A stretch of 60,000 nucleotides of DNA from Liolophura sinensis (Eukaryota > Mollusca > Polyplacophora > Chitonida > Chitonidae), in assembly GCF_032854445.1 (NCBI RefSeq), contig NC_088303.1, forward strand, positions 10,983,501 through 11,043,500, read 5' to 3'. Positions 20,815 to 31,254 of this stretch are shown piece by piece (positions within the stretch are counted from its first letter, which is position 1; the number at the start of each line of letters is the position of its first letter). Below the pieces are notes generated by a model. The model saw nothing but the letters and a program-made list of their open reading frames with translations. It had not been told where the DNA came from and ran no database searches. The position numbers and the translations under genes are program-made.

Positions 20815-22850
20815 GTAGTTCTTTTAACATAGCCTAACACTTCCCTGTTTGCATCTGAATTAGCATCGTGTACCAGTATACGCTGTGTACAGACTAATTG
20901 CTTTACACAGACGTAAACGAGTTGATCGTTCGTTTAGATATCAGGCTCTAGCACAATAATGCAAATGTTGACATTATGACCACAAACAGGATGTTTACGC
21001 TGCTAAATGCCACCTGGGCAAGTTCTGGTTGGGTACACATATTCAGCTACAGGCCCACATACAACACATATCAGATCCACTTAGTCATTTACAGTGAAAC
21101 CCACACAACAGGATCTATACAATATTTTGTGTAACCTGAAAAGCTGTATTTTCTCCTCCTCTTGTGAGGCTTTGATAGTCTAGACTGTTTGTATACTACC
21201 CAGGTTAGAATCATGGTTTATTGTTGCATAGAAGGTATACATTCTCTACAGCAGAAAATCAGGTGAGCTTTATTTTGAATGGAATTGCGGATATAAAGAA
21301 ATCACATTGAAACAAGTTTTACCCTGTTCCGATGCATAATATTGTCATGTGCTTACTCTCGTCTCTTTGTATGGTTCCTCTACGTGGAACAAGTTTTCTA
21401 TTTTCTACTCATCTTTTGTGACAATGAGTTCACCTTGATTTGCCAACAAAAGCGCTAATTTCACAAGACTTTCAAGTTTTCTTGGAGTTGCTTTATTTTC
21501 ATATCATCTCTCTAACACTCATCAGCTCTATAATATCTAGAGAGCAGCATATTAGATTGAATTTGATACGTTACAAATAACAAGGGGCCACAACTCAGGG
21601 TAATAAGATTATTATGATGTACTGTGACATATGGATCTATGTCTAAATTTATGTCTTCCCGGATCTGTTGAGGACGGACAAAAAAAAACCCTGGAAAAAG
21701 TATGGCTTCTTAATTTTATCAATTGAATCTTACAACTTTACTGTCAAGAAAGAAGCAGCTGACAAATTAGTTATTTTGGAAGTGAAAACATAGGATTGGC
21801 AACTTATATCACCGTTGTAATTGCCTTGGAAACTGAAATATCACTTCAGCTTTCGTTCGATGGCCGCCATTTGAAAATCAAGATGGTGGCGGGTTTGCGA
21901 TTGAATCGTGTTTGCCCTGATTTCATTTGAAGGGCCACGATAAATTCGATCCATGTGCAGCAAAATCGGCATAGTCAAGAAGCTACAATGCTGCCACCAG
22001 GTATAGCTGAGGTGTCTATCATAGTATTCAGACGAGCCGACCTGACATAGCCTACCTGAAGCAGCCCTTAACAGTAAAATGTCCATGGAAGCTAAAACCG
22101 AAGCCTGCTGAACCTCAGCGATAACAACTCATTAAGCATGTCGCGTTTCTATACCAGATTATCTTCACGTATGGCATTTGCATAATTGTCTAATTCTAAT
22201 TACGCCTGCGTCCCCATCTACAAAAGTTCGCGTGAACTACGATTTATCCATCCGTATTTCATACAGGAAGTTCAACCACGCTCCACGAATGACTGTCGTG
22301 ATTTCAATGCAGTAATAATTAGTTACATTCAAAATATGATATTGATTTTACACCATCTGTTAGGCTACCAAGTTTACTGACTGCCACATAGATGAGCCCG
22401 GCCAAGATGCAAGTACATTGTCATCACTACATAACCGCTTATTGCTGACCACGTATTACAGATGAATCATTGTCCTGCTTCGTTACAGGAGAAACATCCA
22501 GCGAGGACAGCGTGATGACATTTTTTGCCATGTTTCACGCTCTGCTCAGATCAAAGATAATCAAATGATATCTTAATTAGAAATGGCTGCATAAATGCAT
22601 GCAGCAATCCAAATCAACTGTATGAATGTAGATGATTTACAAATGTGATTCGGATTGAATGGGATTTGCATAACCAAGGTAACCGATGTCAGGTGTGAAT
22701 GTCTATTGCTCACTTTTCAGATAGATATCTGTCTGGTAGAGAAGAGCACTGTATCGCCTTATGTCTGGAGCATGGGGAATCAATTGTCAACAAGTCAAAT
22801 ATTATATGCCAGAGCTGTAACGACCCAAAATGAAAGGAACGTCTGATGAA
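20815..22850. other. Intergenic, nothing recognised
   Basis: No supported gene. Around 21862-21900 two ATGGYGGC-type YY1-like words occur in opposite orientation, which could mark a divergent start site, but only very short frames follow on either strand. Confidence 0.4.
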
Positions 22851-22857
22851 GACATGG

Positions 22858-23475
22858 CGTGTATTTGTTGCGTGACGTGCGATGGAACCTGATGTGAATC
22901 TGTGGCGTGACGTGTATACTGTTGGTGCCGGTACATGTGCTGGTGAAATGAGGTATGTCATCTGCCATGTTGTAGTGCCACGTCGTGTGCTGGTGTAGTG
23001 ATGTGTGTGCTTGTGGCGTGACCGATGCTGGTAGTCTGACGTGTGTTGGTGCCTGTGCATGTGCTGGTGGAATGACGTCTGGTGTAGTCATGTGTGTGAT
23101 TGTGGCGTGACCGATACTGTGTAGTCTGACGTGTGTTGGTGCCTCTACATGTGCTGGTGGAGTGACGTCTGTCATCTGTCATGTGGTAGTACTATGTCGT
23201 GTGCTGGTGTACTGATGTGTGTGCTTGTGCCGTGACCGATGCTGGTAGTCTGACCTGTGTTGGTGCCTCTACATGTGCTGGTGGAATGACGCCTGTCATC
23301 TGTCATGTGGTAGTACCATGTCGTGTGCTGGTGTACTGATGTGTGTGCTTGTGCCGCGACCGATACTGGAAGTCTGACCTGTGTTGGTGCCTCTACATGT
23401 GCTGGTGGAATGACGCCTGTCATCTGTCACGTGGTAGTACCATGTCGTGTGCTGGTGCAGTGATATCTGCTGTTT
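22858..23475. repeat. 124-bp tandem repeat
   Basis: The word GCCTCTACATGTGCTGGTGG starts at 23141, 23265 and 23389, exactly 124 bases apart. Shorter partial copies run left to about 22858 and a decayed one right to 23475. The unit is itself built of GTG(C/T)TGGTG-type sub-motifs. Overlapping minus-strand frames (His/Thr-rich) are by-products. Confidence 0.92.
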
Positions 23476-23479
23476 TTGT

Positions 23480-24720
23480 GATGTCTGCTAGTAGAGTGGC
23501 CTTGGGACATGATCTGTGCCGCATACGTGTGCTGGGAGCGTCTTCTGAGCTGAAAGAATGTCGTGTACTAGGGTGTCCATGCAAAATAAGTTTATTATTT
23601 CAATACCTTGCTCGGAAATATTTCACTTTTTTACGGGCTAGGTTTATGGCTAGAGGAAATGAAGCTTCTCGGCGGAAACTAACTTTGTTTGACTGCCTAA
23701 TCTTCTAACTTAAAGCTACATCCGAAGAAGTGATAGCTGGTTTAGAACACACGACCTCATTGTTCAAGTGCCTGATATTCACAGCGACCTAATGATTTCT
23801 GCTGTGTGGCCATTTGCCAATTATCAGGCTGTCGTCACTGTTCTGGTTTTACTTTCTAAGCTCTAGGTCTTATTATTATACTGAGCTGTACAGGGAGGGC
23901 TGTAAAACGTCATTCGCTTACCTTGCTTCAACTCTTACGCTTGTCACATATCTCAAATTTTAAATAATTGTACGCGCGTCTTGTTTCCACTACAAATAAG
24001 CAGAATGAGCTTCTCTATTTATTAGTCAGAAAAGCCATTTCCCAAAGAGCGATTATCACCATTTTGGAAGCAAAAGCAGAGACATATCGAGTAAGTCGTG
24101 GATACACGTCAAAGGTCAGCCTTCACAGGCGCATTGAAATCAACACCGATTACTCGAACACAAAGCGTAAATCTAAGCGCAACCTTGAGACTTACTTAGA
24201 ACTAAGAAATTAATGCTTAGTACATCTCATGACTGCATGTTTAATGTAGGCCAAATGCAAATTATTATGATGACATATATGGTTATTATTATTATTGTTA
24301 TTACACAGGTAGCAAAAAGTGTACGTGAATCCCAACTGCTCACTGTGCGACACTGTCCTTGTAAATGTAATGCTACTTGTATGAAAAGTAATAGGCGCAA
24401 ATTTCTTCCTTGTCACATGGTGGTTGGCTAGATAACAGGTTTGGCTACGCTGGATATTTCTCGAATGTAGTATGCTCTTGTATTACATGTAACGGTAAAA
24501 AAAACATCTTTAGGTTTAATAAAATCAAAAAAGGAAAGAAAACCTAAGCTGGAGCGTCAGACCTGCAGGGAAGGCGAGGTGGTTTGATAAGCGGTCCCCA
24601 TACATTTCATCTTTAAGCACCATAATAAACATTCGAATTTCTAAGAAATTTAATAGAAAAGAACGTTCTGTCAAAATTTTATATGGAAGTTGCATGCCAA
24701 CAGATTAGTCATAATTTCTA
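23480..24720. other. Intergenic, nothing recognised
   Basis: Contains open frames of 60-80 codons without recognisable features, and a short ATT-rich run at 24277-24303. Confidence 0.4.
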
Positions 24721-24724
24721 TTTA

Positions 24725-25044
24725 GACCGGCCCAGATGGCTTATTTGGCAGAGCGCCCGCTTCAGAATGCGGGAGATCCAGGGTCAATCCTGAGTCAGGT
24801 CACACGTAACACCTTAAAAGAGGAAATTGTAGATTCTTCGCTTGATGTTCAGCATTAAGGGTATAGTGGAACAACTGGTTGACCCGAATCAGTACAATAG
24901 TTCGGGTGGGGCAGCTTATTTGCCTTCGGTAAGTCGTCTCAGTGAAGCAACACTGGATAACAGAGCGGTGGAAATCCGTCCTGCAACAAGGAGGCACATT
25001 ACACGTACGTGCACTCCAAGGACTCCTTCGTCCTCACATGACTG
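24725..25044 (+). mobile_element. SINE-2 copy with intact tRNA-like head
   Basis: The head looks like a tRNA: A-box ATGGCTTATTTGGCAGAGC, anticodon-arm stem CCCGC/GCGGG and a B-box-like GGGTCAATCC, followed by TGAGTCAGGTCACACGTAAC. The core has TTCTTCGCTTGATGTTCAGC and GGTATAGTGG. The stem-loop has an 8-base loop and the T-arm is imperfect, so it is a tRNA-derived repeat rather than a tRNA gene. The 3' end stops where the next SINE begins. Confidence 0.7.
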
Positions 25045-25045
25045 T

Positions 25046-25315
25046 GGGGCCTGCGCGGTTCAGTTGGTTAGCGCGCTAGCGCAGCGTAATGACCCAGGAG
25101 TCTCTCACCAATGCGGTCGCAGTGAGTTCAAGTCCAGTTCATGCTGGCTTCCTCTCCGGCCATACGTGGGAAGGTCTGCTATCAACCTGCGGATGGTCGT
25201 GGGTTTCTCGGGGCTCTGCCCGATTTCCACCCACCATAATGCTGGCCGCCGTCGTATAAGTGAAATATTCTTGAGTACGACGTGAAACACCAATGAAATA
25301 AATAAGTAAATAAAT
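25046..25315 (+). mobile_element. SINE-1 copy directly abutting SINE-2
   Basis: Full-length SINE-1: GGGGCCTGCGCGGTTCAGTT head, B-box-like GTGAGTTCAAGTCC, GGGCTCTGCCCGATTTCC, and the tail GAGTACGACGTGAAACACC then (AAAT)n. It begins within two bases of the end of the SINE-2 copy. I found no clear direct repeat around it. Confidence 0.88.
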
Positions 25316-25319
25316 CTAG

Positions 25320-25960
25320 TTACAAAACCTTATGACGCATTTATGACGACACTGAAAAACGACCCTTGTCAAATGTAGAAAAAGGGGTATATTTATGAGG
25401 AGTAGGTCAGTGTTATGTCACATTCATACTAATACCTACATATTTGGCAAAGTGCATATTTAGCATATTATTGATAGGTGTAGCTTATCTGGACAGAAAG
25501 AATAATCTCTACTGTTTTTGTTTTGTACCAAACATAAGTTCTTCCTCACTAAACTCTATGCTTTATGCAAATATTTGTCAGCCGGGGGGATTATCAGATT
25601 AATTTCATGGATTATAGGGATTAGTAGGTGTTTGGTGGTTAATGCCTGTGGAGCCGTTGGATAATTTCATGTGGTGTTTGGTCAGAGAGTGTAGGGAACA
25701 AATCTGCCCAGGACAGAACAAGTCCAGCCAGCTAGAACAACCGATTTCATACATGTTCAGCCTATAAAGAGAAACTGCTCAGAAGGGAATGCTCATAACC
25801 GTTTTCCATCTCTGTGAAGGGTAATTTGACCGCGCCAGACAACTGCAAGACCATCTGCGTTCTGCAGCATTTGATTGATGGGTTTTCATGCTGAAGTAAT
25901 CATACCCACTGGCATATAAAATTCTCTGTGAGGCAGTATTGGCTAGGTATACAAATTTCA
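25320..25960. other. Intergenic or intronic, nothing recognised
   Basis: No supported feature up to the acceptor-like polypyrimidine-AG at about 25960. Confidence 0.4.
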
Positions 25961-25987
25961 GGAAATTTGAAGCAATTTCTGTCAGCA

Positions 25988-26263
25988 ATGAATTCTTCGA
26001 GGAATATAGACGATTTTTCTGCGGAAGATTTGAGACCTTTGGGGCTTTTAGTCCTTGGAATATTGTTTGTTCTCTTCTTTCATCCGATTACAGCCGATGA
26101 TGATGTCACCCGAACGTCACATCTTAAAATGGCGTCACATCTCACGATGACGTCAAATCTGACGATGGCTTTCACAGACCGTGCACGGTGCAGATACCTC
26201 AACACTTCCAGTGGCTTGAGTTGTAGAGAAAGAAAAGCGTCAAAGAAAATCGCCATTAGGTGA
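25988..26263 (+). CDS. Possible small secreted or membrane protein, terminal exon
   Basis: An acceptor-like ACAAATTTCAG ends near 25961, and an ATG at 25988 opens 91 codons. Residues 19-32 are strongly hydrophobic (LGLLVLGILFVLFF), followed by HPITADDD, as in a signal peptide with cleavage site. Residues 40-60 are an 18-bp, in-frame hexapeptide repeat (SHLKMA, SHLTMT, SNLTMA). A good AATAAA at 26617-26622 follows, so a + strand transcript probably ends here, convergent with the CDC25 gene. Caution: the frame one base over is also open from the acceptor to 26102 (FEAISVSNEFFEEY...SSDYSR). No family recognised in either frame. Confidence 0.3.
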   Translation: MNSSRNIDDFSAEDLRPLGLLVLGILFVLFFHPITADDDVTRTSHLKMASHLTMTSNLTMAFTDRARCRYLNTSSGLSCRERKASKKIAIR

Positions 26264-26616
26264 TCACTTTGAACACAGAAGACAGCGACAAAGCATTCGA
26301 TTCTTTTGACAGTGCGAATCGAGAAAGCAGACGATAATCCAAACCACTAAGATGGCTCAAGTGGAGATGGAGGCAATGACTTTATAAATATTCACTAAAC
26401 CACTGATTATGATCATGTATCAGGGTGAGGTGTGGCAATGTTATTTTTCAGTTATTATTTTTCCATGATTTCCCAGTGCTTTTTTATGTTTTGTGTCCAG
26501 ATACAAGTGGGATTGCCAAGGTGTTTCAGAGGTCACAAAACGGGATCTGGGCATCTCTTTATTATTTCTAAATGATCATTGCTTACTGAATCCTATGCTG
26601 TGTCTAATACAGATAT

Positions 26617-26622
26617 AATAAA
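26617..26622 (+). terminator. Poly(A) signal for a + strand transcript
   Basis: AATAAA in an A/T-rich context with a T/G-rich stretch shortly after. It supports a + strand 3' end just before the convergent CDC25 3' UTR. Confidence 0.45.
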
Positions 26623-26639
26623 GTCTTAAACTATATTGC

Positions 26640-27215
26640 AGTTTCTGCTTCGCTCTGTTCCGTTTTCTTTACTCGAATACCTGACCACCTTCTTGCAGGG
26701 GGAAATAGCGTAAAACGCCTGTCAAATATGCACAAATCTACTCTGGATGCACAGATCTACACTTGATACACAAAACTATGGTGGATACACAAATCCATGC
26801 TGGATACAGCAATATAGAGGTTGGTTTATAATACAGATCCAATTATATCGCAATGTTCTAAAGCAAACACGAGAACAAAAATCTATGAAGCTGGATTTTG
26901 ATTAGATTGTAAGTAGATCTAATTCCCTGAACGTTTTGCCTTCTGTTGTCATCGTTTAGTTATTGGATCGATCGACAAATTTTCTCTTGTTATGATGGTC
27001 TTCATGCTTATGAGGAGTAAACTTCCGATCTTTGAGAGTCATCTAAAAAAACTCATGACATTGTTCTTTTCTATATAACCACAGTCACATTTCTGACATG
27101 TAGAACATCTGACGAGTTTGAGCAAGAGCTAGTGGAGCATGTAAACGCATGACTGCACAACATGGCGGGTGTCGTGCCAAGGACTGACATAAAACTCAAT
27201 TGAAATATATATTAG
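26640..27215. other. Short convergent intergenic region
   Basis: Lies between the two facing poly(A) signals. It has GATACAC/ATCTAC repeats of about 20 bases (26735-26815, ACAAATC(T/C)A(C/T)GCTGGATAC type), three or four degenerate copies. Nothing else seen. Confidence 0.45.
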
Positions 27216-27221
27216 GCTCAG

Positions 27222-27227
27222 TTTATT
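27222..27227 (-). terminator. Poly(A) signal of the CDC25 gene
   Basis: Minus-strand AATAAA (TTTATT on +), about 287 bases after the CDC25 stop codon, giving a 3' UTR of about 300 bases. Confidence 0.6.
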
Positions 27228-27513
27228 TGATAAAAGATTATAATGTATACATATATATTTAATATGACCGGGCGTGTAAAGTCATCGATAAATATGCAGG
27301 CCAGTGATTTATCACAGTGTTCTGTATCGTTTGGCTACAACAAGAATACATGTAAACAATGGTCAGGCAAACATGCGCCTGGATAACAAGCGGAGGTCTT
27401 CTCCAAAACAAAAACAGCAGCACTGAATGCTATCGATCAATTCAGATATAAATCACTTTCCAGAAAGCACTGTTGGTCGAACAGAGCACCGTCAAGTTCT
27501 CAGGAAGGGTGTC

Positions 27514-30118
27514 CTAAAATTTGAGACCACGTCTGAGGGAGGAACGGGACTGCTCGCCGGCCCAAGACTTAGATTTGATCCGGAACTTTCTCATGTCCTC
27601 TTTGTAGTCGTCTTGGTGCATTGGTACATATGACTGCGGAAGACACAATCCCTAAAAAAGAACAAAAAAGAAATATAAGATCAGTTGATATTTTTTCGAC
27701 AATATTTTAGGGGTTTTACAATAGAACAGATTATGGTCCATTTATGTAATAATAGATATAGACTAAACGTAATATAAATGCAGTCGAAAATATCCTGCAT
27801 TAACATAATGAAAAAAGCGTGCCAAATGAGCCCAGACGGATACTACAGAATTCGCCATGGTATAGTCTGTAAATGTGCGACAGATTGTACTACATACCTT
27901 CTGAGCGGCAAAGAAGTCTTTGTATCCACCATGGAGAAGATACATCTCGGGATAATACAGCTCTGGATAATTTTCCTCGTTCTGGTTCCTGTCCATGGTC
28001 CGTAAAAAGCGAGACCTAGTAACACAGAGAACATTAAGTTTGTTAGAGTTGTTTCCCTTACAAACGATAGCTCAAAATATCTACTTCGTAACATATGAAA
28101 ATCTTGCAATTGTGACTACATTTTCGAAAACAACTTTTCATCGAACTACACCCGTCTAAATAGGACAACATTCATTTGCAAATCTTTCGATAAACTTGTT
28201 GAAAAAGTCTTACATTTTAGGTCCTCGTTCGGATGAGAATTCACAATGGAAAATGATGATGGATCTCTTAGTGGGGTCCTCTGTTTTGATTGGAGTATTC
28301 ACCAAACTTTCCATTATGCTCTCTCGGGTGTATAAATTTTTGGCACCCTATAAAATAAACAAAACTTTGATTAGTGAAGGCAAACAGAATATAAAGGCAT
28401 TGTATTTAGATTAATTGGATTCACCTAACGGTACCAAGTGTAAAGGGTTTAATATGAGACCTGTGATTATCCAAGCGGAGAAATTCTTTAAAAATTGCTT
28501 TAGATCAATTGTAATAGAAATGTGTTTTTTTTTTTTTTGGTTGGTGTTTTACGCCGTACTCAAGAATATTTCACTTATACGACGGCGGCCAGCATTATGG
28601 TGGGCGGAAACCGGGCAGAGCCCGGGGAAACCCACGACCATCCGCAGGTTGCTAGCAGGCCTTCCTACGTACGGCCGGGGAGGAAGCCAGCATGTTTAAA
28701 GTTTTAAAGTAAAACTGAACATTGTTCTATTCCATAATAATAGAGTAATAGAAATGTGGTTTACCTTAATATGACCGCCTTCGAACTCATAGGGGTAACG
28801 GCAATCCACGATGACATAATTCTCGATCACGTGGTCATATTCTTTATTCACGACTTTGGCGAGAGTTTCAGGTGTGATGGATTTCAAGTCCTGGTGTTTA
28901 CCGGGAATTGTGGGAAGACAGCATGATTTGCTTCCGTCGCTGATCAGGTCGGCGTCTTCAGATACTGGAATGAGATTAGAAATGACCATTTAATTCAAAC
29001 TGTCATGTGTGTTTTTCTGTGTGATACATTGCTTTCAGTTTCTTTTTAAATAACAATAGTAAAAAGAAATTAACAAGATACTTGGTTACTTGGTTAAGTT
29101 ATTACATATTTGATTTACAGGTGTGTAATTCTGGCTGCCAGAATAAGGATGTTTCTGTATAACCGAAGGATTGTCAAGCCTTACCCCTGTCAAGAATAGT
29201 TTTAATGTGGGCCTCTGTCTCCGGGTCGCAAGTAACGGGACTGGGCTGAGTTTTGGAGGGTAGGTCCAGGCTCTGATACCGCCGGAAGCGTCCTACACCA
29301 CGTCGCCGCTTAATCAAGGGAGAGGACTCTTCGTCGTCTCTGGTGGGACTGGGTCTTTTACGGGTCTGCTGTGAGTTTAATCCAAGGGTGTGGAGTTTTC
29401 GTGAAAGCACTGGAGTGTCCGTATTTGACTGGATAGCAAAAACGTGCAACATAAGAATTTTGCCTTTTGAGAATAAAAGTAAACATGTGACTTATTGTTT
29501 AACTGAATACAATAGACAATCGGTGCTTTATATCATGTCATCTTGAAATTCCATTTACCTTATACGCAGAGTTATCGTCCTTGACGGAAGTGACGGTCAC
29601 CACGGGAGTAAGTTCGGTTGACATGTCGTCATCACTGTCATCAAACACTGACGGAGAAGACGAGGATACGTCTGGGCAGTCAAAACTCTACAACAAGATT
29701 CACGTTGATAAAATTAATGACATGACATGACATGACATGACAGTTCACGCAGAATACAAAACACTGAAAATTCGAGAGAAAAAACATTTTGTGGATTTTG
29801 TAAAAGAAGAGCAAACATAAGTTATCAGAAATGTTGTTTAGTTACTGCATAACCACTCTGCAAGTATGGGGGAACACTCACCAAGCTTCGGACAGATCGA
29901 AAATCCAGTCGTTTCAAAGGTCTCACGGGAGAGTAGGCCAGGGGAGAGCAGGCGTTGTTATCCATTGAGGCAAAGATATCTGAAACTGTCGCTTCGTCCG
30001 CACCTAACCCGCTATCTCGGGATGTTTCGTCCACAAATCGTACCTCTGAGCTTTCCTCCGTTGAAAACAAATCGTTGCTGCTCAGGAGGTCGAAACACGA
30101 ATCCAAGGAGGACGACAT
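27514..30118 (-). CDS. cdc25: CDC25 dual-specificity phosphatase (M-phase inducer), seven coding exons
   Basis: Exons on the minus strand: 30118-29882, 29687-29559, 29428-29185, 28964-28765, 28347-28214, 28015-27898 and 27651-27514. All introns are GT-AG, phases match and the sum is exactly 1200 bp (399 aa). CDC25 removes inhibitory Thr/Tyr phosphates from CDK-cyclin. The rhodanese-like fold carries [13 protein letters not shown] at 257-269, with the back-door Cys258. The catalytic loop HCEFSSER (304-311, Cys305, Arg311) is split by an intron soon after it. [17 protein letters not shown] (334-350) and the [16 protein letters not shown] tail complete the domain. The N-terminal half has a DSG motif (35-37, like the CDC25A phosphodegron), KRLDF (69-73, cyclin-docking type), KRRR (162-165, basic NLS), RRYQS (Ser175, CHK1/14-3-3 type) and several SP/TP sites. 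It is shorter than vertebrate forms. An acceptor-like TTTACAG just before the ATG hints at an upstream untranslated exon. Confidence 0.96.
28525..28743 (-). mobile_element. Chimeric SINE-1 insertion in a CDC25 intron
   Basis: Minus-oriented SINE-1 3' half (28525 to about 28692, poly(T) tail at left) joined to about 50 bases of non-SINE sequence. The whole block is bracketed by a perfect 14-base duplication GTAATAGAAATGTG (28511-28524 and 28744-28757). The extra 50 bases lie at the element's 5' end, as expected from template switching during reverse transcription. The right-hand duplication ends eight bases inside the intron after exon 4 (donor at 28764). Confidence 0.88.
29717..29742. repeat. 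(ATGAC)n microsatellite in CDC25 intron 1
   Basis: Five consecutive ATGAC units in the intron between the first two coding exons. Confidence 0.95.
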
Positions 30119-30360
30119 AGTCTGTAAACGAAAGCGGAAACTGTAGTTTAACTCACTGCATGAGAATGGACACGGGACAAACGATCAGTGATTAGCGCTC
30201 GTACTTATACGCAAGCTTTCTTCAGGCTTTAGTAGTGGAGGTAATATTACAGGGCCACGAATGTCACCTGCCACGCAAGGGACGCAACCAAGCGAGTCCT
30301 TTAATGGGAGTCAAGAGGCGAAGCCACGTGGAGAAAAACTCTACCGTGACGTAATATTGA
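30119..30360 (-). promoter_or_regulatory. Probable CDC25 promoter and 5' UTR
   Basis: Upstream of the CDC25 start: a TATA-like GTATAAG at 30204-30210 (minus strand), an E-box CACGTG at 30325-30330, and a CRE-like TGACGTAA at 30347-30354. No CCAAT box or clear CDE/CHR pair was found. Assignment is from position and motifs only. Confidence 0.35.
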
Positions 30361-31250
30361 CCCTATATCGCTCCACAGATCTGGGCATTTACATTAATAA
30401 CACTTAAAATGTGTTAAGTAAAAGAAAGGTCACGAAGAGGGAAATTCTTAAGGCTTAGACATCAAAGTGACTCGCAGTGTTTGCGCATATGTACCATGTA
30501 TTCAAAAGATGACGAGATTCTCCGATACCTACATACCCTATATACATATATATACACACAAATAATCTTTTAGAATACATTTTTTTATTAATAAAACATC
30601 CGTGGACCATTTTCAGTGTAAATTGTATGTATTAAATACTATCCAATATTTAGACAATAAAGCATTGCAGATTCACCGAGTTCCAGTGCAAATTATTTTT
30701 ACCAGCTATAAACTACCATGTACATATACAAGAAGATGAGTTTAACTAATAACATGTCTAAAATCTGTACAAAAAGGTATATATTAATTACTACTACAAA
30801 GGGTAATAACATTGTTCCTTAAATCAAACGTGTACATTTGAATTTAAAATGACGGTAAAATCGATTAGACCATTTACTTACCAGTTAATCAGTCTTGCTG
30901 ACTGGCAAACCCAGAAGTCTTTTGAATATCACGTACAAATGTAGGATTATCAAGCGAAAGTCGAAAGTGAGAGTAATGGTAAGATGTGATGATGTCCAAA
31001 GCTTGAAAGCGAATGTCCAGTAGTCTGGTCTCTTCGGCTTATATAGGCCGCTGAATTGACAATGTGAGTTTAGCCAAAAGTGAGTGACAAGAGATTGAGA
31101 TAGACAGGAAGAGAGTAGTAATGACCATTTGCCTTTGTGGCCACCAACTGTTAGGTACACAGCCCTCAAGCTGGGCCCAGCTGGGAGCCCACTGTACTGC
31201 GCCATTTACTGTACAGTCAAAGCGAGGCTGTGATCTAATCTTCCGTGCTG
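30361..31250. other. Spacer between CDC25 and the tandem array
   Basis: No gene recognised. A perfect 14-base palindrome AGCTGGGCCCAGCT lies at 31169-31182 in a locally GC-rich patch. Three open frames overlap at 30885-31420 and run into the array, and none is supported. Confidence 0.4.
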
Positions 31251-31254
31251 GGGC

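Noticed and set aside
22710-23423. Series of His/Thr-rich minus-strand frames
   Set aside because: They lie wholly in the 124-bp repeat and mirror its period.
24725-24800. tRNA gene
   Set aside because: The anticodon loop would have eight bases, pairing in the T-arm is poor, and the sequence continues into a SINE core.
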